A DNA stretch of 64,000 nt from Arion vulgaris (GCA_020796225.1 CM036761.1:32942928-33006927), one strand, 5' to 3'; counted from the stretch's first letter, positions 21,615-33,109 are shown. Translations and numbers: made by a program. The notes: generated from the letters alone by a model not told the origin.

Positions 21615-22030
21615 TGAGCACTGGCACAAGAACATGAAGGGAAAATTACCACATATGAAATGCGATGCTTGAGGAAAGCAGTAAATAAAACAAGAAGAGA
21701 CCATATAAAAAATGAAGAAATTAGAAGAACAGTCGGAACAACACCTGTTACTAGATTTATTGAAAAACAGAGACTCAAATGGTTTGGCCAATTAATGAGA
21801 ATGAACAACTCCATATACACCTGTTGCAAGAGCGTACAATCTGAAAATGGAATCATCAAGGGGAAGGGCAGACCAAGAAAAATATGAATTGATGGAGTTA
21901 CATACATCTTAAAACTCCACAAAACCACAGCCAATCAAGAGATCGAGCGTGCACTATCTCGAAAACCGATCATTAGTTAAACCTACTACGTCTATCGGTA
22001 AAAAAAAAAGCAGAGAAGGACAAAAGAAAG
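21615..22030 (+). mobile_element. LINE L4 3' end
   Basis: Forward strand encodes MRCLRKAVNKTRRD, EIRRTVGTTPVTRFIEKQRL, KWFGQLMRMN and KGKGRPRKI. An in-frame stop then precedes a DGVTYILKLHKTTANQEIER-like end. This is the C-terminal region of a non-LTR ORF2; the 3' sequence AGAGAAGGACAAAAGAA also occurs at about 32090. Confidence 0.75.
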
Positions 22031-22439
22031 ATAGTGCATTGTTGATATCCTCGTTTTATTGTTTAAAGTTATTTGTGACACGTTTTAGTTTCTTTTTTTT
22101 TAGTTGTTGGTTTTGCATTTCCTTCATAATATTGTTTCTGTATTCTAGCTGGGTTTTTTTCCTAACTGTTTTGTTGATTCTTTATATTGTATTCTATATT
22201 ATTGTTCTTATGTTTTGTTGTTTATATTGTTCAAATTTAAGTTGTCTTGTTTTTTGTTTCTTTATAACCCAAACTTGACTGTGGCTTCGGGTATAATAGT
22301 CTCGAGGTAGCGGCTTGGTCGTCCAGATACATTTTTTCCAGGATGAGTAAAGTGAATTTTATTACTTTTTGTTGGTAGTTTACTAAACACAAAAAGAGCA
22401 ATGTTCAACACAATCTTTCTCCCCACATTATGCTACCAC
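22031..22439. other. T-rich sequence, unassigned
   Basis: Strongly T-rich on the plus strand from about 22080 to 22260; no element recognised. Confidence 0.4.
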
Positions 22440-22830
22440 TGCCAAACCTGAAAGCTGACATCAAATGATAGAAGAAAACTAGTAACGACAGAGATGAAGT
22501 GTCTACGCAAAATTCTGGGTGTAATAAGAAAAGACCAGTTGGGAAACGAAGACATAAGGAAAAAACGTGAGTACAACATCAGTACTAAACTTCATCAAGA
22601 AACAATAAATTAAATGGTTACATAAGCAGAATACCATCAGATAGTGCTCCTCAATGAACGATGTTGCTCCGATACAATGGATACAAAGCAAAATGCCGGC
22701 TACGCACTAGGTGGACCTCAGAGATAATAGACGCAAAGATACTATTTCTGAAGCGCACATAAAAGCCCGTTCTAGAAATCTCTTTTTATCATGACGCTGT
22801 GAGGCCAAACAGGATTGGAGAAAAGAAAGA
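22440..22830 (+). mobile_element. LINE L5 3' end
   Basis: Forward strand reads LTSNDRRKLVTTEMKCLRKI then LGV, matching the reverse-strand copy at 26690-27185, and continues with decayed sequence to a 3' end GACGCTGTGAGGCCAAACAG and GAAAAGAAAGAAAG. Stops and frameshifts throughout. Confidence 0.7.
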
Positions 22831-22836
22831 AAGTTG

Positions 22837-23172
22837 GTAATTTACTTTGTGGAAATGGAGAAAACCAGTTTCGTTTATAATCTCCTAATCCCGTAGTTTA
22901 CTTTGTGGAAATGGAGAAAACCAGTTTCGTTTATAATCTCCTAATCCCGTAGTTTACTTTGTGGAAATGGAGAAAACCAGTTTCGTTTATAATCTCCTAA
23001 TCCCGTAGTTTACTTTGTGGAAATGGAGAAAACCAGTTTCGTTTATAATCTCCTAATCCCGTAGTTTACTTTGTGGAAATGGAGAAAACCAGTTTCGTTT
23101 ATAATCTCCTAATCCCGTAGTTTACTTTGTGGAAATGGAGAAAACCAGTTTCGTTTATAATCTCCTAATCCC
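22837..23172. repeat. 56-bp minisatellite, 6 essentially identical copies
   Basis: Unit contains GTAGTTTACTTTGTGGAAAT, GGAGAAAACCAGTTTCGTTT and ATAATCTCCTAATCCC. I see no difference among complete copies, implying very recent expansion. It begins right after the L5 3' end. Confidence 0.95.
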
Positions 23173-23334
23173 AAGTGTCCTGGAAAAATGCAGAACTACG
23201 TGTGATCAACCGTTCATAAACAATCATGCTTCCTGAAGTTGAAATAAAAGACTCTATTGTTACATTTCTACATGTATTAACCGTTCTAAAATGACGATAA
23301 CCGTTCTCACTTCAATTTTTTTTTCTCCCTTTGT

Positions 23335-23583
23335 TCTTCTTCAAACGCTCCATATCGACTTGTTAACCACTCTGTGTGATGTGTATGTGATCTGAGTCTA
23401 AGAGCGATTGTACGTTGTGCCGGTCATGCACCTACAAGTTGGCCAACACTTCCGATTTAGGCGATGCTTTTATTTACTGGGTAGCTTCCTAGGTCTTACA
23501 TCAGTCGCCTCTTATGACATGCCCTGTACGTTGCAGTGGTACTATTTGTTACTTCTCTTGCGGGACCCGGTACCACAAGGGTG
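23335..23583 (-). mobile_element. SINE A
   Basis: Reverse copy: CTTCTTCAAACGCTCCATAT, GTGATCTGAGTCTAAGAGCG, GGGTAGCTTCCTAGGTCTTA, TCGCCTCTTATGACATGCCC and GCGGGACCCGGTACCACAAG. Confidence 0.85.
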
Positions 23584-23761
23584 TTATTTCTCCTAATTTA
23601 ACAGGCTCGTTAATTACTGGGTTTCTCAACAATGATATGCTTAATTAATTACAGAACATTTCAGCTTCATACATCTAGAGCTTGTATTTAAGGTCAAATT
23701 TCAATTTGCTTCTCATACTACCTAATATCTCACATTAAGAAATATGTTTTGAGGTTTTTCT

Positions 23762-24065
23762 TCAGCAATCTCTGTCACTCCCTTAGTTTACTGTGGACCA
23801 CAAATTGGGCAGTCAGATTCAGGTGTGTCAGGTTTCCCCAAAGCTTAGTTTTTGGTCGACTGGCTGTCATCATATGGTGCTTTTCATCTCACCCAATATA
23901 AGATAGTCTTGCAGAACATGATCCGATGTCTGTTCCGCCTGCTGACACTGGCAGAGAGATGTTTGACTTATTCCTAGTCTATATAGGTATATGTTGAGTC
24001 TGTTGCAGTGTCCGGTACTTAGGTTAAATATAATGACCTATTCTGTTCCGCTTAAGATGACATTT
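23762..24065 (-). mobile_element. LINE L7 3' end
   Basis: Reverse strand encodes FNLSTGHCNRLN, SLCQCQQAEQTSDHVLQD and a KLSFGET-like segment, the decayed RTGHxRLN...CxCG...HVLQxC ending with zinc-binding residues typical of one group of non-LTR ORF2 proteins. Same end in opposite orientation at 37945-38112. Confidence 0.7.
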
Positions 24066-24717
24066 TTTTCCCCCATAATCAAATCCAGTGTTTGTCTTCC
24101 AGTCTACTGCAGATTGTCTCTGTATGGAGGGGTTTTGAGCTCTTGAAAGTTCTGAGGTTGAACTTAACATGTTCGAGACAGAACGAAAGTAATTGCGTAG
24201 GTCTCTCGTTTACTCAGTATCTCTCCCATTTATTGACACTGCTACACGTGCATGTGTTTGTGTGTGGGTATGTCTGTGGTCCCAGATATTTGAAAAGCTT
24301 TAAACAGAATCAATCATGAAATGTTATTTTCGTCTCTCTGCGAGAAATAGGTCTATATGTCTAATACTAGATGAATCAGTAATATATAATGAGTACACAA
24401 AAACATAACTCGATTTCAAAGGAAACACATTTACTTGATGCAACCAAATTGAGAAATGAGAAAGAAATTGAATCTTTTACCTTGCTTTCTTAAAGCTAGA
24501 CTATTTTACTTCCTATAATGGTTTTGGAAAAAATATTTGAGCTGTGAGGTAAGCAGTGTTTATTATTTTTTTCAAATGTTCTTGAGTCTCTTGAATTATT
24601 TTGTACATTTGACAGACATTTTAGTTTCATCTTTATTCAAGCTAAAGTAACACATCTACTTAGCGCATGGAGACTTTACATTTCTGATTTATTTGTGGGA
24701 ATACACAAAGCAGCTGA
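24066..24717. other. Unassigned
   Basis: No array, SINE, LINE or coding signal recognised. Confidence 0.35.
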
Positions 24718-25461
24718 GAATACTCCTACTCAAGAACAAACTCACCGTGGATAAAAACAATATGGTCGATAATGCAAAGGCTTGACTGGTACAAACTCAA
24801 GTATTGGCTAAGGGCAATACTTTTCGGACGCCGATCATCCTACACAGATGACGTCCTAATGTCATGGCTCAGATCACATAAAGGCTAAGCATACCGCCAA
24901 CATATGATCCCTTGTTTGACAAAGCAACAAAAAAACGTGATACTTACTGTGACTAGCCCTAGAAGGGTCGAGATCGTTCGGGTCTTTACCTTAGTGACCT
25001 CACCCAATCAGGGCATGTAAGCTAATCCTCCTTGGCGCAGATCTAAGCCCAAATTTACGACACTAAAAGATCAGTTAAGAGCGGTTATCTTACGTTGCGT
25101 ATGGAACGACCTCACCAAAGACAAGAAAGCCATTAGAGAAGACACCCGTTATGCCTTTACTAAAACTAACTCTGTCCGAGAAAGAGTTACAATGACAATA
25201 TGTCTCCTGCAACGATCACTCTTGAAGGATCTAAGCTTCAAGTACCTGGAAGTCGGCGAGGCTATCCGTATGGTTGACGGACACCCGTGAAATGGTAATA
25301 TAGGCCCACGCAAAAAATCAGTCAAATGCGCAATACCAGAAGTCAAGATTTTCCACCTGAATTAATAGCGGGCGTTCGCAAATAAGAAGAGAAATCATGA
25401 GCTTATCTTTGAATCGCTTGTTTTTGCACACAATGGAAGCGGCACATACACTTATAAAAGG
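24718..25461 (+). pseudogene. Unidentified decayed coding-like stretch
   Basis: One forward frame (codons starting at positions congruent to 1 mod 3) runs about 248 codons with stops at only four places: 24886, 25018, 25288 and 25363/25366. No frameshift is needed. The region looks richer in G+C than its flanks. The conceptual product has protein-like composition, with a WYKLKYWLRAILFGRR segment near the start and LLKDLSFKYLEVGEAIRMVD later. I do not recognise the family: it lacks reverse transcriptase, transposase or zinc-finger motifs. It could be a decayed host gene exon, a transposon protein of unknown type, or an endogenised viral gene. There is no flanking repeat evidence for any of these. 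Confidence 0.35.
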
Positions 25462-25656
25462 TGAAAACGACCAATCAGTTAAGACCGTGATTTCTGAATC
25501 CTTAAGAACCCTTCACTGTCAAATTTAGTTATTTCTGTGGAGAAGTACAGCCCCTGAACCTGGACACTGCGTAACGATAGTACTAGCAAGTAATCTTGAT
25601 ATCTTAGTCTTCAATTTCAAACAGTGACGTCTTAAACGGAAATAATATTTCTATAT

Positions 25657-26380
25657 TATAGTGCGTTTCAAAACGTTCGGTCAACGATTGACCTCAAATA
25701 TCTCCATATTCATTGCATGGATGAACGTGATTTTTTGCATGTGGTTTTGTATTTCCGATGTCCCAACGATTGTCTAAAATTCAATGTTGCAGGTAGTGTA
25801 CTTTTCTTGCAACGGCGAATTCTTTTGATTTTTTCAAACCTAGTAATTATCTGGTGCTGGAAGAAAATAATTTACCGTAAATTTTAAAAATCACATATTT
25901 TCGGCATAGGCGTTTGTACAATTCGAATTTTGGAGGGTGAGATAACTCATATTATATAAATCATATAAAGTGTTTACTCACTTTGATGAGCCCAACATTT
26001 TGTAATACACCTATGCTCTGAAAACACAAACGGTAAATTGTAACTGAATACACCGGAAGGATCATTATACATTTTTTTAAAGTACGATAAAGCGATTAAA
26101 ATCGGGAAAACCATGTGAAAAACGTGCAAGTCGTGGAACTTGCAACATCTCACAAATATGAAGGGTAATACTTCTCATTGTATGGTTGGCCAAGGAGATG
26201 GTCACTTTTATATACTTTACATAAAGAAAATTTTAAACCATACGTTTGTTATTGAGTAAAAAATATCAACCTCGGGACATTACGATCATTAGATCATATG
26301 CAAAGTTACAACAATTACGGTCAAGCGGTTGCAGAGATATTAAATTTTCCCAGCGGAAAATCAATTTGAAACGCACTATA
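25657..26380. mobile_element. 724-bp non-autonomous TIR DNA transposon
   Basis: Exact 16-bp terminal inverted repeats TATAGTGCGTTTCAAA (25657-25672) and TTTGAAACGCACTATA (26365-26380). The outer TA on each side could be a TA target duplication, as in Tc1/mariner-type elements; this assignment is inferred. No transposase-length frame inside. Confidence 0.8.
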
Positions 26381-26689
26381 TAGCAAATGTATTAGAATAG
26401 ACATCCTGAAACAGATAGGACACCAGATAGGACACTTACAGCAGGAAGTGCATGACAATGTTCAGGTCAACTCACGCTCAAGAACACATTACTATTGTTG
26501 CACTTAACAAATACACAAGACAACATTATTTGTTCTACACTTCAATACATCATCAAGAACACGCTATTGTATTTACATTTTAAAACATGCTCAAGAACGT
26601 ATTACTCATTTACAACTGTGTTTAGTTGTGTCATTCAACTCCATATTTGTTACATATATCTTCCTTCTTAATTCCAATTCTAAACATCT

Positions 26690-27185
26690 TTCTTTATTCT
26701 TTCCACTAATTATGTCTTGCCTCACAGTGTCAGGATAAGAAGAGATTTATAGAAGGGATCGTTGTGTGCGCTTCATAAACAGGGTTTTTTCGTCGCCTCT
26801 GTTATCTCTGAGCTCCATCTTTTGCGTGGACAACCTTTTGCTTTGTTCCTACTGTATTGGAGTAACATTTCTCTTCGAGTCTGTTGGTAATCTGCTTATG
26901 TGGGCGTTTCATTTAATTTGTTGTTTCTTGATGAAGTTCAGTACTGCTGTTGTACCTACTTTTTTTCCTGGTGTCTTCATTTCTAAATCGTTCTCTATTG
27001 ATACTCCCAGCATTCTGCGTAGACACTTCATCTCTGTTGTAACCAGTTTTCTTCTATCATTTGATGTCAGCGTCAAAGTTTGGCACTGATAGTATAATAT
27101 TGGAAGAAATATTGTGTTGAACAATACTCTTTTAGTGTTCATGATGACATGTTTGCATTTAAAAATTAGAGCCATTTGTCCTATG
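26690..27185 (-). mobile_element. LINE L5, C-terminal fragment
   Basis: Reverse strand is open over about 88 codons: NTIFLPILYY, LTLTSNDRRKLVTTEMKC, LRRMLGVS, KVGTTAVLNFIKKQQIK, a thumb/connection segment of a non-LTR ORF2. It then decays toward the 3' end near 26715 (TTGCCTCACAGTGTCAGG). Best preserved L5 copy here. Confidence 0.75.
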
Positions 27186-27427
27186 ATTTGATTTGATTTA
27201 TTACATCTATGTTGAATTTTGTTAATTATTCTTCAATTTGCTGAAAAATTCTGAAATTAGAATTAAATAGCTGACACAATCAAGTAGTACATTGTAATAA
27301 AGTTGAGCACAGAATAACAGTACCAGCGTGTCTACCAAAAAAAAAGCATTTAATCATTAAAAAAACACTAATGTAATAGCAATATTTAGATAATAGGAAC
27401 GGAACAATTTCAATTGATATGTATCAT
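27186..27427. other. Unassigned AT-rich sequence
   Basis: No element recognised between the LINE fragment and the MITE. Confidence 0.35.
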
Positions 27428-27592
27428 CAGTGGCGGCTTGTGGTCATTTTTCTTGGTGGGGCCAGACACAAATTTTCGGAAAAATGATGGTTTTTGGAGT
27501 ATTTACTATTATTTGTCTATTTCGGAAGTTATTCCCTTTTCGGTTTTTGGTTGGGTCAGGCCCCACTGGCCCTTAATGACGAGCCGCCCCTG
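27428..27592 (+). mobile_element. hAT-like MITE (family M), 165 bp
   Basis: Ends CAGTGGCGGCTTGT and GACGAGCCGCCCCTG. Exact 8-bp duplication TGTATCAT at 27420-27427 and 27593-27600. Same internal blocks (GGTGGGGCCAGACA, GGCCCCACTGGCCCTTAATG) as the copies at 7027 and 62172. Confidence 0.92.
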
Positions 27593-27600
27593 TGTATCAT

Positions 27601-27907
27601 GTTATAACAAATTATGTACCAAGCAACCGATTATTATCTAGTATATCGTGGAAGGAGATTAGGAAGGGTTGTGTATGGCAAATACAACATCGCCGTGTGA
27701 AACAAATATTTTGAGAGATATTCGCCTTATATTGCTTTGGGTCATGAAGTAATTATTAGAGGTATCCGTATTTCCTCCTTTCCTTCCTTCCTTGCAATAA
27801 GTAAGAGTGCACTTTTGCTTGTGATCCTCAGGAAACGGATGGTGGGTTTAATTAGTTCAAGGTTATCATTCTCCATGTTTAAAATAAAACAATCGAATAT
27901 TTATTCT
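27601..27907. other. Unassigned
   Basis: No element recognised before the array. Confidence 0.35.
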
Positions 27908-29155
27908 CATCAAAGAAGAAAATAAGGTAAGAAAGTATGGGATCATGTAACAACATCAAAGAAGAAAATGCGGTAAGAAAGTATGGGATTATGTAAGTAC
28001 AGCAAAGAAGAAAATAAGGTAAGAAAGTATGGGATTATGTAAGAACATCAAAGAAGAAAATACGGTAAGAAAGTATGGGATCATGTAACAACAGCAAAGA
28101 AGAAAATAAGGTAAGAAAGTATGGGATTATGTAACAACATCAAAGAAGAAAATAAGGTAAGAAAGTATGGGATCATGTAACAACATCAAAGAAGAAAATA
28201 AGGTAAGAAAGTATGGGATTATGTAAGAACATCAAAGAAGAAAATACGGTAAGAAAGTATGGGATCATGTAACAACATCAAAGAAGAAAATAAGGTAAGA
28301 AAGTATGGGATCATGTAAGAACATCAAAGAACAAAATAAGGTAAGAAAGTATGGGATTATGTAAGAACATCAAAGAACAAAATAAGGTAAGAAAGTATGG
28401 GATTATGTAAGAACATCAAAGAACAAAATAAGGTAAGAAAGTATGGGATTATGTAAGAACATCAAAGAACAAAATAAGGTAAGAAAGTATGGGATTATGT
28501 AAGAACATCAAAGAACAAAATAAGGTAAGAAAGTATGGGATCATGTAACAACATCAAAGAAGAAAATAAGGTAAGAAAGTATGGGATTATGTAAGTACAG
28601 CAAAGAAGAAAATACGGTAAGAAAGTATGGGATTATGTAAGAACATCAAAGAAGAAAATAAGGTAAGAAAGTATGGGATTATGTAACAACATCAAAGAAG
28701 AAAATAATTTAAGAAAGTATGGGATCATGTAAGAACATCAAAGAAGAAAATAAGGTAAGAAAGTATGGGATTATGTAAGAACATCAAAGAACAAAATAAG
28801 GTAAGAAAGTATGGGATTATGTAAGAACATCAAAGAAGAAAATACGGTAAGAAAGTATGGGATCATGTAACAACATCAAAGAAGAAAATAAGGTAAGAAA
28901 GTATGGGATTATGTAAGAACATCAAAGAAGAAAATAAGGTAAGAAAGTATGGGATTATGTAAGAACATCAAAGAAGAAAATAAGGTAAGAAAGTATGGGA
29001 TCATGTAACAACATCAAAGAAGAAAATAAGTTAAGAAAGTATGGGATTATGTAAGAACATCAAAGAAGAAAATAAGGTAAGAAAGTATGGGATTATGTAA
29101 GAACATCAAAGAAGAAAATAAGGTAAGAAAGTATGGGATTATGTAAGAACATCAA
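27908..29155. repeat. 46-bp minisatellite, ~27 copies
   Basis: Unit contains CATCAAAGAAGAAAATAAGG and TAAGAAAGTATGGGATTATG then TAAGAA. Variant sites recur (GATTATG/GATCATG, TAAGAA/TAACAA/TAAGTA, AGAAGAAA/AGAACAAA, AAGG/ACGG) and cluster, for example a run of about five AGAACAAA copies near 28325-28525, indicating local spread of variants. Confidence 0.95.
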
Positions 29156-29342
29156 AGAAAATGAGAGGAGTTTGGTGTTTATATAACTTAAACAGCGCGC
29201 TATGCATAACTATACATGACATAACACAGATGGATGCCAGCTGCAAGCACATGAGCGACGGATCGTTGTAGTTCATGACTGTTTTTTCTGTTGCATCAAG
29301 CATTCCATTAATATTGTTATATTCCTCTTGCATTGTTATACT

Positions 29343-29640
29343 TTACATAGGTCGATCGAGCAATTTCTCCAAACCGTTCTATCCCGAGCATAGAGTCCAA
29401 TCCCTTTTATTAAATTAGTCCGATATTTCTCGCATGTCTCCATAAAGTTCGTTTCATGGTTTTCCTATTGCGTTATTTTTTTGTTTGTTATTTGAACCAT
29501 TTGCCTCCCACTTTAATGTTGGCTACTTTGAAAATGTTCTCTCAGAGTAGTTGAAATATATCTATATCTACTTTTTCTAATAACAGTTCTTACTAATCGT
29601 TGATCAGACATTTCTCTTATTAAATCATTTCTAGAGAATT
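29343..29640 (-). mobile_element. LINE L3 3' end, diverged
   Basis: Aligns in reverse with the other L3 copies: CAATTTCTCC..ACCG.TCTATCC, CCGATATTTCTCGCATGTCT, AAGTTCGTTTCATGG, CCCACTTTAATGTTGGCTA and TCTAATAACAGTTCTTACTA. Many substitutions. Confidence 0.65.
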
Positions 29641-29732
29641 TGAAACATTAAAAAATTAGGGTTATTGTAACTTAATGATAGTTTCTAGTGTTAGCTTGGA
29701 ATACTTAAGTTTATTAAGTCTCAGCAACTAGG

Positions 29733-30830
29733 TATGAAAATACACAGGGGAAAGACCAAGGTCATGAAAATAAATGCAGTAAATGTAAACCAGATTATGC
29801 TAGAGAAAACAGCTCTACAAGATGTAGAATCATACACATACCTTGGTAGCAACATAGACACAGAAGGAGGAACAAACAAAGATGTCAAGATAAGAATACA
29901 AAAAGCAAGGGAAACTTTATTGCATTGAGTAAGATTTGGAAGTCAAGGAGATCAAAACAAATACAAAGCTGAGAATCTTTCAACCAAATGTATAGTCAGT
30001 GATGTTCTATGGCTCGGAAATATGGAGGACAACAAAATGAACCATCAGAAAACAGCAGACCTTCGTAAATGGATGTTTACGTAGAATAGAGGACTGAGAT
30101 GGTATGATAAGATTACAAACGAGGATTCAGAGAAAGAACTAAGCAGGTACCATTGGAAAAGAACTAAGCAGGTACTAGTGAGAAAGAACTAAGCAGGTAC
30201 CAGTGGAGAAAGAACTAAACAGGTACCAGTGGAGAAAGAACTAAGCAGGTACCAGTGGAGAAAGAACTAAGCAGGTACCAGTGGAGAAAGATCGGAAGAG
30301 GTAATGGAGGAAAACATTGAAGACGACGGACTCAGTGAGAAAAGAACTAAGCAGGTACCAGTTGAGAAAGAACTAAGCAGGTACCAGTGGAGAAAGAACT
30401 AAGCAGGTACCATTGGAGAAAGAACTAAGCAGGTACTAGTGAAGAAAGAACTAAGCAGGTACTAGTGAAGAAAGAACTAAGCAGGTACCAGTGGAGAAAG
30501 AACTAAGCAGGTACCAGTGGAGAAAGAACTATGCAGGTACTAGTGGAGAAAGAACTAAGCAGGTACCATTGGAGAAAGAACTCAGGTACTAGTGAAGAAA
30601 GAACTAGCAGGTACTAGTGAAGAAAGAACTAGCAGGTACCAGTGGAGAAAGAACTAAGCATCAGGCACTGTGTTGGAGTGCAGGAAGATGAGTAGAGGAA
30701 GATCTAACAGACCTGAGAGAGCTGAGGCTGATATTAAAGATGGTAAAACATGGAAAGAGTTGGAAGGGATGGCAGGAGAGAGGAAGAGCTGGAAAAAGTT
30801 TATTGAAGACCTGTGCTCCGTTGGGAGTTG
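29733..30830 (+). mobile_element. LINE L6, C-terminal half with internal minisatellite
   Basis: Starts with an open frame MKIHRGKTKVMKINA, VESYTYLGSNIDTEGGTNKD, VKIRIQKARETL (the KTKxM...YLGS palm/thumb segment of non-LTR RT). It continues decayed through a WRTTK-like region to about 30120. After the 26-bp array the frame resumes as a GKTWKELEGMAGERKSWKKF segment and ends LCSVGS-stop at about 30828. The array replaces and multiplies the RTKQVPVEKE segment. Confidence 0.8.
30126..30660. repeat. 26-bp minisatellite within LINE ORF, ~19 copies
   Basis: Unit GAGAAAGAACTAAGCAGGTA CCAGTG. A non-repeat LINE segment (about 30290-30345, ATCGGAAGAGGTAATGGAGG...) sits within the array, so the expansion happened on both sides of a piece of coding sequence. 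Variants TACTAGTGAAG and TACCATTGG alternate. Confidence 0.9.
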
Positions 30831-30844
30831 AAAGGTGAAGAAGA

Positions 30845-31325
30845 CTAAGTTTATTAATCATGACCATGGTTGGTTTATTGATTGATAAGTTTATTAATCA
30901 TGACCATGGTTGGTTTATTGATTGATAAGTTTATTAATCATGACCATGGTTGGTTTATTGATTGATAAGTTTATTAATCATGTCCATGTTGGTTTATTGA
31001 TTGATAAGTTTATTAATCATGACCATGGTTGGTTTATTGATTGATAAGTTTATTAATCATGACCATGGTTGGTTTATTGATTGATAAGTTTATTAATCAT
31101 GTCCATGTTGGTTTATTGATTGATAAGTTTATTAATCATGTCCATGTTGGTTAATTGATTGATAAGTTTATTAATCATGTCCATGTTGGTTAATTGATTG
31201 ATAAGTTTATTAATCATGTCCATGGTTGGTTTATTGATTGATAAGTTTATTAATCATGTCCATGTTGGTTAATTGATTGATAAGTTTATTAATCATGTCC
31301 ATGTTGGTTAATTGATTGATTGATA
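30845..31325. repeat. 39/40-bp minisatellite, 12 copies
   Basis: Unit contains ATAAGTTTATTAATCATG, ACCATGGTTGG or TCCATGTTGG, and TTTATTGATTG. Two versions (40 bp with ACCATGG, 39 bp with TCCATGT) are ordered in blocks. Confidence 0.95.
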
Positions 31326-32487
31326 ATGTGTCATCTCAACATCGACATTGCAGTTACAGATATCTTAAACTTCACACACAGCATATCAAGCGACGGAAAT
31401 GACTATCTCGAAAACCGATCACCAGTTAAACCTGACTCCTAACGTAAAATAAGCAGAAGGACAAAGAATAACTATTTACTGAAACCTCTGAATGTACCAT
31501 TCTTAGATGTACATCATGTACATCATGTCATGATCAATGTACATTCGTGTATTTATAAAACACGTTCTCTTCAAACATGTTGGAATTATAACAAATGATC
31601 TATCTGTGAAGTGGAAGTAAGCTCGCCTGACTGCAGACATGCCTTAAGGTAATACTAGTATTCAGGTAAACATCAGTCAGATGTGTCATATTAGTCGTCT
31701 TGACTACGCATGAATTCAGAGCCGGAAGTAAAACAAAATTTTCAAATATTCAAGTAATGTTTATTTTGTAAGTTTTATTATAAACAGTCATCACAGATTT
31801 ATTAGACGAATGTTTGTCAATCAGAAAGATTGACAATCATGTCCATGTTGGTTTATTGATTGATAAGTTTATTAATCATGTCCATGTTGGTTAATTGATT
31901 GATAAGTTTATTAATCATGTCCATGTTGGTTAATTGATTGATTGATAATGTGTCATCTCAACATCGACATTGCAGTTACAGATATCTTAAAACTTCACAA
32001 TACCACAGCATATCAAGCGACGGAGAATGCACTATCTCGAAAACCGATCACCAGTTAAACCTGCGACTCCTAACGGTAAAATAAGCAGAGAAGGACAAAA
32101 GAATAACTATTTACTGAAACCTCTGAATGTACCATTACTTTAGATGTACATCATGTACATCATGTCATGATCAATGTACATTCGTGTATTTATAAAACAG
32201 CACGTTCTTCTTCCAAACATGTTGTGAATTATAACAAATGATCTATCTGTGAAGTGGAAGTAACTCGCCTGACTGGCGAGGACACTGCTCTTAAGGAAAA
32301 CTAGTATTCAGGTAAACATCAGTCAGATGTGTCATATTAGTCGTCTTGACTACGCATGAATTCAGAGCCGGCAAGTAAAACAAAAAATATTTTACAAATA
32401 TTAAAGTAATGTTTATTTTGTACACGTTTTTATTATAAACAGTCATCACAGATTTAATTAGACGCAACATGTTTGTCAATCAGAAAG
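31318..32487. repeat. ~550-bp direct segmental duplication carrying LINE L4 end
   Basis: Copy 1 (about 31318-31827) and copy 2 (about 31940-32487) run in the same order from TGATAATGTGTCATCTCAAC through the L4 3' end (ACTATCTCGAAAACCGATCA), GTACATCATGTACATCATGT and TCAATCAGAAAG. Two to three 40-bp array units lie between. Copy 1 lacks many single bases present in copy 2, for example GTAAAATAAGCAGAAGG against GTAAAATAAGCAGAGAAGG. Confidence 0.85.
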
Positions 32488-32737
32488 TAATGTGTTACGT
32501 TCTGTGCATCTCCCCGATATAGCGATCACAAAGTGTACACACCTGGAGCGGGTTTATAATGTAGTCATGTGTATAGTCATCGACTGTACTAAATAAACGT
32601 TTATTGTGAAGATCTCCAATAACAGCGTTGTCGTCATGCTAACGCCCAACATACAACAGAAACGCCCATACAAAAGAATACTTTAGATATTATAGACATG
32701 ATAATCGAACGGGCTTTGTCGATGATGTCACAAACTA
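32488..32737. other. Unassigned
   Basis: No element recognised. Confidence 0.35.
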
Positions 32738-32997
32738 GCCGCGCGTGGGGTGCCGGACCCCGCAAGGGAAGAAAAGAATAGTATCACTGTGACCTACAAG
32801 GCATGGTGTAAGAGTCGACTGAGGCAGGGACCTATAAACTCTACTCCAGTAAATAAAAAGCGTCGCGGAAATCGGATTTACTAGCCTACTTGTAGGCGCT
32901 TAACTGGTACAACGTACAATCGTTCCTGGGCTCAGATCATATACAGATCATACAGTGGTTAATAAGTGGTCGATATGGAGCATTTGAAGAATAAGAA
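32738..32997 (+). mobile_element. SINE A
   Basis: Forward copy with GTGGGGTGCCGGACCCCGCA, AGAATAGTATCACTGTGACC, CCAGTAAATAAAAAGCGTCG, CTACTTGTAGGCGCTTAACT and tail GGTCGATATGGAGCATTTGA then AGAATAAGAAC. It shows the presumed 5' end well. Confidence 0.85.
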
Positions 32998-33106
32998 CAA
33001 GCTAGCAAGACGTTAGTCCAGGTGACCAAAATTATCATCTTACTAAAGGGAAATAATGAATGCATTAGTTGGGCAAATTACACAACTTTACTCTCTTAAC
33101 CTAATG

Positions 33107-33109
<3 letters not shown>

